From: Morella rubra
Lineage: Eukaryota > Streptophyta > Magnoliopsida > Fagales > Myricaceae
Length of the DNA: 64,000 nt
Assembly (NCBI GenBank): GCA_003952965.2
Contig: RXIC02000471.1
Location: forward strand, 268,463-332,462
Direction of reading: 5' to 3'
Shown here: piece by piece, positions 35,520 through 46,700 of the stretch
Numbering within the stretch: position 1 is the stretch's first letter
How the letters are laid out: every line of letters starts with the position of its first letter
Program-made: the position numbers and the translations under genes
Notes under the pieces: model-generated
Seen by the model: the letters and a program-made list of their open reading frames with translations, nothing else
Databases searched by the model: none
What the model was told of the DNA's origin: nothing

Positions 35520-38500
35520 GACCCATCGTTAATCAGCAACTTCATATGATTTCCCAAGGCGAAACTCGTTTAGGACTCCATTGCTACCACCTATTTTGAT
35601 GGCAATGATACCTCTTAGGTATATGACCTCCCGCGTGACCCATCTCCGACAGGCAGGTGGCTCTCTTGAAAAATTCTACAATGACCTTCATGGTCTTTGG
35701 TGTGAGATCGATTTCCGTCGCTCAAATCCGATGGAATGTTTGGCCTATTAAGCACTACAATTCCATCCTTCAGGAGGACTGTGTGTATGTTTTCCTTGAT
35801 GGTCTTGACGACCAATTGGACAAAATTCGAGGTGATGTTCTCCAGTTGCGTCCTTTCCCCACTGTTGAACAAGCTTACGCCCATGTCAGGAGGAGGCCAT
35901 TCGGCAATCTGTGATGAACACGGGCAGCACCACAACTACACCTGTAGCAGTCCTAGCTTCCAAGGGTCTCTAGTTGGGTCCTTCGACCTCCTCCTCTACT
36001 AGATCCTCCTCTCAGGGCAGTGGAAAATCCTCTAAGACTCGTGCACCGAATGATGGTTTAAAGTGCTCCCATTGTGGTAATACAATACATACTCGTGAAA
36101 ACTGTTTCCAGTTGCATTGGTATCCCTACTAGTGGAACAAACTACAAGCCCCGATGGAGGCAAAGGCAAGGCTGTTGTTGCTGCTGCAGAGCCCCATCTC
36201 TCTCTCACACCAACTATCGACTCTTCCAGTGATGCCTCTTCTCTCTTGCGTCCAGGTATCTCTGGTCATGCTTTATTTAGTTATCACAGTGATGGAGATC
36301 ATGGAACTTGGCTACTTGATTCTGGGGCCACCGACCACATAACGTTTGATGCCGTCAATTTTTCACACATCTCCCCGCAACGGCGCACGAGTATTGCCAA
36401 TGCGAATAGTGTGGTTTCCCCAGTTACAAGGGGCTGGCACTGTGACTTTATCCCCGCATCTCCAATTATCTAATACCTTACTTGTTCCCTCTTTGTCCCA
36501 CAAACTATTATCTGTCAATCAGATTATTGTGGATCTCAATTGTGTTGTACTCAACTATCCTACATTTTGTCTGCTTCAAGATATTCTCACGAAGGAGATC
36601 ATTGGGCGTAGTACTAAGAGGGGAGACTTACACTACATGGATGATTTCAATATAGGCCGAGCACATCACATGGCCCATCTGATTGGCACCAAAGAGAGAC
36701 AGCTTTGGCTTTGGCATCATTGGCTGGGTCACCTGTCTTTCCCTTATATGAAGCATTTGTTCCCGTATCTGTTTTCCCATTTGCAGAACCATGACCTTCA
36801 GTGTGATACTTGCATTTTAGCTAAAAGTCATCGAGTTTTACACCCGGTGAAACTGAATAAAAGTGATGTTCCCTTTGCGTTAATTCATTCTGATGTGTGA
36901 CTTCCCCAATTCCTTCTATGTCTGGCATACGATGGTTTGTGATTTTTGTGGATGATTGTACACGCATGACTTGGCTCTATTTGCTGAAACATAAGGACGA
37001 GGTACCGAGTGTGTTCCAAACCTTCCATGCTATGGTTCAAACTCAGTTCTCGTGTAAGATTCAAACTCTCCGCTCGGATAATGGCGGTGAATATGTTAAT
37101 CACCAGTTTCAAGACTATTTTCGACATCATGGTTTTCTTCATGAAATCTCTTACTCTCAGACCCCTCAGCAAAATGGGGTCGCTAAACGAAAAAATAGAC
37201 ATATTCTTGAAATTGCTCGTGCTCTCTTACTTGGAAATTATGTGCCCAACCGACATTGGGGTGATGTTGTTGCCACTGCAGTATATTTACTCAATCGTAT
37301 GCCATCCAAAGTCTTGAACTTTAAGACTCATATCCAAGCTTTGTCATCTTATGTCACCTTGCCTACTATTTTGATGATCCCTGTCAAGATCTTTGGATGC
37401 CTTGCCTATGTACATCTTCACAAGAACCAACACACAAAGCTTGACCCTTGTGAGGTTCGTTGTATTTTATTGGGATATGCCTCACATCAGAAAGGGTACC
37501 GGTGCTATGATCCTACTGCCAAACGCACCTATGTGACTATGGATGTCACTTTCCTCAAATCCGACACTTTCTACTCTCCTCCATCTTCTAATTCTTCTTT
37601 TCAGGGGGAGAATCGAGATGAAAAGCTGAATTGGTTGAGACTAGATTGGGCGGATGTTCATGAAAACAAAGTGGAGATCAGTGAAGAATCATATAAAGGG
37701 CCTGATGCACCTTCAGACGTCCCAAGAGTGGAGCCTTTTGCCATCTGACACTGAAATAGAAGTCCCCCACTCCTCAGTACCCGCAGATTTGCATCTCCTA
37801 AGAATGATCCTGAAGTAAGCACTCCTACCACTATACCATCTAATGATATAGATACCCCTACTGGATACAACTTACCTTTCATGTATAATCGGGGCAAGCC
37901 ACCAAACAGATATTCACCAGACATCAAGCAACGAAGGTCAAAGTACTCAATTGCCAACTATGTGTCCACCAAGAAGCTATCTGAACCTCTCAAGACATTT
38001 GCGCACGAGCTGTCCTCGTGCCATGTTCCCATTAGCGTTCAGGAAGCCTTAACAGATTCAAAGTGGACTCAGGCAATAAAGTAAGAAATTGAGGCATTGA
38101 TGAAGAACAAGACATGGACTTTGGTACCATTACCGGTTGGAAAGAAAATCGTGGTATGTAAATGGGTATTCTCCATCAAACACAAGGCAGATGAATCAAT
38201 TGAAAGATACAAAGTGAGACTGGTAACAAAGGGTTATACGCAAACTTACGGCGTCGATTATCAGGAAACCTTTTCACCAGTAGCCAAGCTAAAATACTGT
38301 TAGCGTTTTATTATCTCTTGCAACAAACCTTGAATTGGCCTTTGCATCAATTTGATGTAAAAAACACATTCCTCCATGGCGATCTTGAGGAGGAGGTCTA
38401 CATGGATGTTCCTCCAGGCTATACGACATCTTCAGAAACTAAAGTGGTATGTAGACTACAGCGAGCATTATACGGACTGAAACAATCACCTCGAGCCTGG

Positions 38501-39560
38501 TTTGGACGATTCAGCTTGGCAATGAAGAAATACGACTTCCAACAAAGTAACTCAAATCATACATTGCTCCTAAAGCATCGACTAGACAAGGTAACTACTT
38601 TAATTGTCTATGTAGATGACATGATCACATGAGATGATGAAGAAGAGATATCCAAACTTCAAAAGCAATTAGCAACTGAATTCAAAATGAAGAACCTAGG
38701 AGGATTGAAGTATTTTCTGGGAATTGAAATTGCAAGATCAAGACAAGGGATATTTCTTTCCCAATGAAAATCTGTACTAGACTTACTATCAAAGGTGGGA
38801 TTGCTGGAGTGTAAACCGACCGACACCCCAATTCTTCAAAATCACAAGCTTGGTGAGTATTCCGACCAAGTATCAACAGACAAAAAAAGGTACCAAAGAC
38901 TAGTAGGAAAACTTATCTACCTCTCTCGTACTCGCCCCGATATTGCATATGTTGTGAGCGTAGTAAGTCAATTTATGCACTGTCCTAGTGAGGATCATAT
39001 GGATGCGGTAATTCAGATACTTCAATACTTGAAATCATCTCCTGGGAAAGGTCTTATGTTTGTGAAGAATAATCACCTAAAATTTAATGGTTACACAGAT
39101 GCGGATTGGGTAGGTAATATCAAAGATAAAAAATCCACTTCATGCTACTTTATGTTTGTAGGCGGGAACCTCGTTACATGGAGAAGTAAGAAGCAGAAAG
39201 TAGTGGCATTATCAAGCGTTGAGGCTGAGTTTCGTGGGATGGCTAAAGGACTTTGCAAACTTCTTTAGCTTAAAAGACTACTGACCGAGATTGGTTTTGA
39301 CCCTACATCTAAAATGAATCTCTTCTGTGACAACAAAGCGGCTATCGCCACTCTCACAATCCTATTCAACATGACCGTACTAAACATGTAGAGGTGGACC
39401 GACATTTCATCAAACAAAATCTCAAAGATAAGATAATTCGGTTCTCGTTTGTTAAGTCAGAAGATCAGTTGGCAGATATCCTTACAAAAGCTGTTTCTAG
39501 CAAGGAGTTCTACATCTCACTAGACAAGCTGCGCATGAGAGACCTGTATTCATCATCTTG
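35520..39560 (+). pseudogene. Copia gag (5'-truncated) and pol, copy 2, broken
   Basis: Same domain order as copy 1, without the N-terminal gag. The integrase region is open for 283 codons (36897-37748) because the copy-1 stop is TTG here. RNase H is open from 38795 to 39268 (YTDADWVG, then LSSVEAEFRGMAKG). Stops shared with copy 1 (TGA near 36898, TAA near 38082, TGA near 38632, TGA near 38764) show that the element was already dead when duplicated. Confidence 0.85.
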
Positions 39561-39568
39561 AGGGGGAG

Positions 39569-39947
39569 TATTGGCATGAGCTGTATAATTTGGAGAAATT
39601 ACAGAAATGTTCCATGATTCTAGCCTGAAGATTATGATTTAGGAAGATTATGGAAATCAAGATCTTCCTGAATCAGGAAGTTTCCTCAAATCAAAATCTT
39701 CCTAAGAAGATCTTCTCAAATCAAGATCTTCCTCAAATGGAAGATCTCCTCAAATCAAGATAATTGAGATTTTTGTAAAAAGCCTTAATTAGTTGATTCT
39801 GTATCAATTAGTTACCTTATATAGTTTGCCTCCTCTTCCTATAAAAGGATGACTCCTTATATAATGTAAAATCACCTCAGAATATATAAAGTATTATTCT
39901 CTTTCTCTTTATCTTTCTCTTTCTCTTTCTTTTCTCTTATTTTAACA
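39569..39947 (+). mobile_element. Copia 3' LTR (C)
   Basis: 379 bp, preceded by a polypurine tract (GAGGGGGAG), ending TTTTAACA and followed by TTTGG (39948-39952), which matches the 5 bp before LTR A. LTRs A and C therefore mark the original insertion ends. Confidence 0.85.
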
Positions 39948-39952
39948 TTTGG

Positions 39953-40100
39953 TACTTCCTTATCCGCTTGAATCTCCATACAAATTCTAGCGAATGAGAA
40001 AACTCTTGAAGTACTAGTATGACCATCACTGTACAAGGGATTTCCAATTAAGCTGCTAAGGAATTCCACACCTTTAAGTGTCCACAACAGCAATGGAATG
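39953..40100 (-). pseudogene. L1-type LINE ORF1 remnant, N-terminal part
   Basis: The minus frame reads IPLLLWTLKGVEFLSSLIGN, then PLYSD and FARICMEIQADKEVP, the conserved end of the DUF4283-type RNA-binding region of plant LINE ORF1. The frame runs directly into the Copia target site and resumes at 30186 as PKTLTLDVGCG. A second, more damaged copy of this piece lies at 35377-35508 because of the tandem duplication. Confidence 0.75.
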
Positions 40101-41225
40101 TTGTAGAACTAAGAAAGTGCTAGTCACATTTATAATATAACTCCAAAAAGGGTAGTTAATGTTACTTTTGTAACTTCATTGGAGAAATTAAATGCCCAAT
40201 TTTAGTTATTATTGATCAAATGTACAACTTGAGCTTTTATACTACTGCTTTCTCATTCCTTCTTCTTTGTCACTTCATGTGAGGCTCGAATTATTAATAC
40301 TAAGTAATCCACAATTAAAGAAATTTATCATTTATCATTGCCCCTAAGACCTAATATTTTAGCCAAGTACGTATAGGGAACAGATTATCAATAGTCCTAC
40401 AGTTTTGTTGGAACATTTAATGATCATTACATCAAGGAAATTAACAGTGTCTCAATTCTTGAAGATTTTTTCTAGTAATTAATCATGTTGTGATCAAAAG
40501 GATAGTGTCTTCCATGAGAATATATAATTATGTTGGATATGTGGGGAATTATGGTCCACACATGCCTTGTGCTTATAGGCATTCAAAGCGTTTCGATATA
40601 TACCTTGTTAGCGAAGGAAAAAAAAACAGAAAACCCATAATTAAAACACCATGATGTACATTAATTAGAAATTGGACTGGTGAGTATGTAATTTCCTTTT
40701 CCTTTGAAAAGTAAATACCAGAGAAAAGATATTTTCTGTCCAAGCATATACTATAACTTATCAATTAACCCTGACCTCTGTGAAAAGGAGTTCATGGACC
40801 ACTATTTTGGCTTTCGAGCATCAAACAACTCAACATTCAGAGAATCCCCCAGAAAAGCACTAAAGGTAGAGCAATCACTTTTGCAGATCGCTTCAATTGC
40901 TTCAAACTTTGATTTTATGGAGTCTTGACTAAGATGTACGTAGATGGTCCAAGTTGTTCATTGCTGTCTTGTTTTTTCTTTTGTTTTTGTTTTTCTGCGA
41001 TTCAGATGCACTATCCTCATATAAAATGGTCAAAAGAGGCAAATTTTATGATTTGGTGCAGTACTCTTTATGACTAGAAAATTGAAGAAGGGAAGTGATC
41101 TTCTCCTCTTTTGCTGTGAAAAGTTGAATTTCTGATTTAACACAGAAACAGATGCTCACAATTGCGTCTTTAACACCAAAGATACTGCACCAACCCTCCT
41201 CTTTATCCCCGGAGCAATAATTTAT
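40101..41225. other. AT-rich intergenic DNA, nothing recognised
   Basis: No gene or repeat structure was recognised. The LINE frame does not continue beyond about 40100 in a recognisable form. Confidence 0.45.
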
Positions 41226-41618
41226 AGGGGAAAATGCATTTTTCACTCACGAACTACCATCAGTTTTATACTTTACACTCTACATTATCACATTTGAGAT
41301 ACTAGACTCACAAAGTATCAATCCCTAACACATTGCACAGTCCATCTATTTTTTCCGTTAAATTATATGAAAATTGACCTTTTTTAAGATGAAATGATGA
41401 TTATACTCCTAAATGTAACAAACTATTTGACTTCTTTAATTGCATAATCAACATTTCGTATTAAACAAAATCAATTTACGTCTAATTTGACGGAAAAATG
41501 GACAAAGGGTGCAATGTGTTAGGGATTGATACTTTGTGAGTGCAATCTCCCATACGTGGTAGTTGAGGTTGCAAAATGCAATCACGTAGTAGTTCATAGA
41601 TGAAAAATATATTTTCTC
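41226..41618. mobile_element. Miniature MULE-type element with long inverted repeats
   Basis: 393 bp. The left arm begins AGGGGAAAATGCATTTTTCA and the right arm, reverse-complemented, begins GAGAAAATATATTTTTCA. The arms pair imperfectly over more than 130 bp and share a CTCACAAAGTATCAATCCCT block. It is flanked by the perfect 9-bp repeat ATAATTTAT (41217-41225 and 41619-41627). Confidence 0.85.
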
Positions 41619-43746
41619 ATAATTTATAAGAAGAGCAACTTCGATTCAGTGCACAAAAATTTGTTTCTTTTCAAGGGACAAAACATGATTCAGCAATAAG
41701 GTCACATAAATAGGCATTTGCAAGCAGTTGGGCGAAGAACTAATGAATAGAACAGTAAGATTTCTTAAAGTAACATAAGGAATAAAGATTATTTGAAGGA
41801 AAATATTCACTTTTAGCCTCCAGCTTTTAACCAAATGTCAATTATATAAGTTTGGACTCTGAAAATCGTGACATTTAACTCTCAAACTATTAAAATGCAT
41901 TAATGTTCATGACACAATATTGACTATTGAATTTTACGTCAAAGCAAATATTTATGCATTTTGATAATTTGAAGGTTAAATGTGATTATTTCATACTTCA
42001 AATATGTAATAGATATTTGATTGAAAATTTGAGGACTTACACACAAGATTGCAAATATAAAAGAGATCGGCAAAACAAAAGGATAGAATCGAGAACAAAA
42101 TGACAGTGATGCAAAAACCAATAGCCCTAGTGGCTGAATCCACTCCAGCACCAGCAATGGATAAGTGGGGCTGATGGCATTGATCCGACCATCACTGCAG
42201 GTGGGCAAATACTATGGTTGCAAGTTTGAATGCAAGTTGAGAAGGAATTGCTCTAAAGTGGTAATCATTGAATGGCTCTCGGGATCTCCAGGCTCCAAGT
42301 GGGTAGTAGTAGAATGCAAGCTGGCAAATTGTTTTTATTATTATTTTGAAGTACGAAATAATAAATAAATAAAAAACAATAAAAAGGGTCATTATGGTGG
42401 TGGTGGGGGAGGGTCTAATACGGCTTCCTGCTGAGGCTGCCGCTCTGCAACTGAGTTCTGACAATTAGAATCTGAAACGTCAAATTCATGTCTGTATAGT
42501 ATTCATTATATTTCAATGTCATTCACCTCTGACTTCCCCACACCCCCACAACCCCCCCATCACGCAGCCAGAGGCAGAGCCCCCTTCCCTTGCGCACTCG
42601 CTCACCTTGGAGTTTGGAGTTTGGACTCTCTCTCTCTCTCCCTCTCTCTCTCCTACGCACACAGAGATGAGAGAACACACTCTCTCTCATTAAGAATGTT
42701 GTGGTTAAGAATGTTGTGGAGGTGCTTGTGTAAGTGGGTCCATGCCATGCAACTTTGAGATGAGATGGGGTCCTCCTAAGCTAAGTGACATCCAAGCTGA
42801 AAGGGATAAGTTATCTCTTACGAGATTTTGAAGCAACATGTGATTCCCAGGGCATCATGTTCATTGTTCCGTGTTCGAATGCTTTTGTTCCAATTCTTCC
42901 CATACGTGATCATAAACAGTGCCACGTGGTGCTTCAGTCATCCAATCGAAGTGCCACAAGGCAGAAAAATCTGACCTAGGATTTTCTTGGGGTACGTACC
43001 AGCTTACCCTTTGTTAGTAGTCTTAAAAACATGTGTTCTCTATATTCAGTCTACTCTAATATAGGATATAACAGGAATACAAAATATTGTCCCTGTAAAA
43101 TAATACAATTCTTTCTTCTTACTCGTTTCGCCTTTTTTTTTCGGTGGTTTTTTTAGTTCCCTTTCATTTGATTTTGATTGTCTAGTAAAACTTGCAAAAT
43201 TCAGCCTGCCGTTCTAAATTCTTTTATTAGCTGCCTCCTGCTCCAGAACGTTGATATTCTTCTGAGACCCTAAATGGGCTCCACGAGAGGGATGAAGAGA
43301 GTCGGGTTAAGAGTACATTCCACATTCAATTAGCCTCTGCTTTCATTTGCAAGCGTACAATTTTCTTGCAAACCTACAAAGGTACCGCTCCGCTAATTGT
43401 AAATTCCAGAAAAAGTTAAAGCTTCCTAATCAAAATCTCAGAAGAACTGTACACATTCCACCTGGATTTGGGACTGACTGATCCAAGTTATACATTACAA
43501 GCTTATAATAATGCAGCTCAAACCTGTAAACCCCACCAGAAATGTGATCTCACGGTAACCAATGGACTGAATATTCAAGGATGAAATTTACCATTTTCTG
43601 CTTCAAACAGCTTTTCCACTCACTAACATTGACAATGAATAGATTGCAATCTGCGAGAAAAATTAACACAAGCAAAAACAAACAGAAATCCCCCAAAAAT
43701 GAAATGAATACAATGGGGGTGGGTATCCTACCATATCGTGGTTTGG
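41619..43746. other. Intergenic DNA and NUP1 3' flank
   Basis: No gene recognised. A CT microsatellite lies at about 42626-42655, and a short tandem AAGAATGTTGTGG pair near 42692-42720. The part next to 43746 should hold the 3' UTR of the nucleoporin gene on the minus strand. Confidence 0.4.
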
Positions 43747-46700
43747 TTAATAGCAGATAGCATCTTTCTCGAAGGCACTAAAAGATAGCCTCTTATTCTC
43801 GTCTGATCCAAAGCTGTACTTAATACCCAAAGCCTCTTCGTGAATGTTAGCACTGCTTGTAGAAGGGAGGGAAAAAACAAGGGCAGGAGCAGACCTTTTT
43901 GAGCCAAAACTATAGGAAGGAAGTGCAGGGCCCTCTTTAGGCTGCTGCAGACCACCCCCTGAGAATGTCGGCACAATGGTTGGTGTTGGTGGCTCTACTA
44001 CAGAAGAAGAAACAGGGAATGTAAATGCAGAACTCGTATCAGATGCAAACGACCATCTTGAGTCAGGCTTGCTGACAGATATAGAAGGCAAAACCGGTTT
44101 AGTCACTGAAGAAGCTGAACTTCCTTTCTTTACAGCATCAGTAGCTTCAGAAGTACTCTCCTGAGGTGGAACCTTAAGATGAGAGTTCTGGTCAATTCGA
44201 TCTTTACTCTTAAAAGAACTACAATTTCCTAAATTTGATAAGCTATTGTGCTCGTTTGACGTGATATTGGTCGCATCAGAAGATTGAGGTTTTTTCCATG
44301 AAGCGGCTATCTCTAACTCAAAAGACTTCGTTTTAGAAGTGGCCGGATTTCTATCAATATGCTCCAAAATCTCCTAGCCATCTGAGTGGCATGTGGGTGT
44401 ACTGTAGGAACACCCACCTCAGAGCTACGTGGCTTACTGTATAATAACTGAGAATTTGAAATGCCACTTGTTCCTCCAAATTCCATACTTTTCTTTGTAG
44501 CAGGAAAGAAGCCTTCAGAGAGATTGGAGTTTTCTGCCTGTGAGGGACCATCTAAAGAAGAACGAGAATATATAGATCCTCTTGAAGAAGATTTTGCAAG
44601 AGGTTTATGACTTGTTCTACGTATGGGTCCCACCGATCCGTAACCACTATCGAGTGCATCAGTCCTTTTCACCTGTGCATTCAAACAGCAAGAACTATAA
44701 GATCAATTCAATAGACATGGATATTGAAGTTAATTCAAATTTTACAGTTTGATATATTCAAGTCCCAGGGGTACACAAAGTGAAGGGTATGTGCGCTTCA
44801 TCCAATAACATTGACAATATCTGTAAACTTTTCATATATATTCACCATATTTCACCTACTGACAAATCTTTACTAGAAGAACACAAACTTAAAATATTTC
44901 ATCAAAGTATAAATTTAAGTTCCATGCACACTAAATCATACACAAAGGATAGACAATTTCCAGCAATTGTGAAACACTGAGTATTCAAAAAATGAGGACA
45001 GGCCAAGTACAGAGAAGTTTTGGATGAGTGCAATGATTTTGGATTGCAACATCCAAGTTTCAGGGGGTAAATATGAACCTGATCCAGATCATTGCTCAGA
45101 TATTCCCACCCTATTTTGGGCCTGTTTGAATCCCACAAACTCTAGTAACAATCTCATATATATTTGACAGGACCCTTCCAGCTGACATCATTGACAACAC
45201 AACCCAGATGCAATAACATTTATCAGGACCAGGAGAAAGATGCTACTACAAAGTCCAGAGGCCCACTCACCAAAGAAACCCAATGGAATTTAATGCATGG
45301 TCTGCCTTAGAGCACGTCTATGATTAGAACAATTACTTCATAGATGACAGAGACTCTCCATCACATGACAAGTGAACAGATGTACAGGTTGTTTTGAAGA
45401 AGATTAAAAGAAGTTCAAGTGCTTAATTACTTGTAGGTTTTCATATGCTCCTATTTCGTAAAACAGAGTATTTTACTATTACTCTAGCTGGAGAAATCAA
45501 CCAGCAGATATCTACAAAAACCAGAACATATATCGTAAAATTTGAAAAGAACCATCCTAGCAACAAAATGAATATGACGTCATGAAGGGATGCAATTACA
45601 AGGATTGACAAACTGAAAACTTACCTGTCCATATATAGGAGTTTGTGTTTGCTGTAAGGGTGTAGATGAAATGTTCAAAACCCTATCGCCATCACCTCGT
45701 AATTGAGCGACCTGATGACATACAGGTAGTACAAAATGCTAATTTTCCATGTTGACAAAAATGTATCTAAAAAAAGGACAGCGTAAACTAAAACAATTCA
45801 AATTTACGTACCCTGGTCTTGGACTTTGAAAAAATAGTTCTAGAATAAGGTGTTCTGGGAAAATTATGAAGATCGTATCTGTTTCTATGAGTTTGTGGAG
45901 TCAAATAACCATGTCGATCCTGTGCCATGGCACCAGGCCAGCATGCGGACGGCTTAGGTAAAGGTGATGGAATAAATGGTTTTGCAGCAGAGACATCGCC
46001 ATGTAGTAATGCTATTTCATCTTCTGATGCTTTATTCTTAGCACCAAGGCTGATTTCAGATGCTCTGTTCCCCATGTATGCTCTAGCAATTTCGACAGGT
46101 GAAGCACCGACTTCATCTCCAACCTTTAAAATTATACAGGAATTATATCATCTAAACTTCTCAGCATATGGGGGATGAACAACATATTGTAAATCCCAGT
46201 GCAACCTATAAAACATAACAGGCCAATAACATACACCATGCCAGATAAAATCATAGAAACCTAGTAAACAAAATGCCATCTTAAAGGCCCTTGAGGATAA
46301 TTAAACACATTTAAATACTTCTGTTGCCTTCTAAAAGGGTTTCAAATTATATAGATTCATTTGCTATTTCCAAGATGGAAGAACTTATGAAGTCCCTTGT
46401 TTCCGTCCATAGTGTCAAACAAGACCAACCACACGTTGAATTAGCACAATTTAAGCAACACTAAGCGTTTGGCTTTGAATCCAAAGCCTTATGGTCTCAA
46501 AGCAAGACCTCAAGATTTTTGCGGTGTCTACCTCCTTATCATAAGCAATGTTACATTTGGAAGAACTACATAGAGATATCCGTAAGTCTAGGATTCTTTT
46601 AAAGTGCAAGAGAAACAAAAAGAGAACAAAGGAGAGAGAAAATTCTCCAAACCATAAAACCTTATTCAAAGGGGAAAGACATACCCTTTTAATTGCTGGG

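Larger units (their letters stand above)
35509..40100 (+). repeat. Tandem duplication unit 2 (about 4.6 kb)
   Basis: Begins at the junction 35500-35512, where flank sequence CAATGGAATG is joined to gag sequence GCTAGCTGAT. It ends in the same flank word ATGGAATG at 40100. The left edge lacks about 8 bp near 35519 and 5 bp near 35631 relative to unit 1. Confidence 0.9.

Noticed and set aside
32370..37202. Minus-strand frames inside the Copia copies
   Set aside because: They are antisense shadows of integrase and gag coding sequence, appear identically in both units, and contain no independent motif.
42516..42758. Possible short gene near the CT microsatellite
   Set aside because: The frame is dominated by translated CT repeats, and no splice signals or conserved residues were found.
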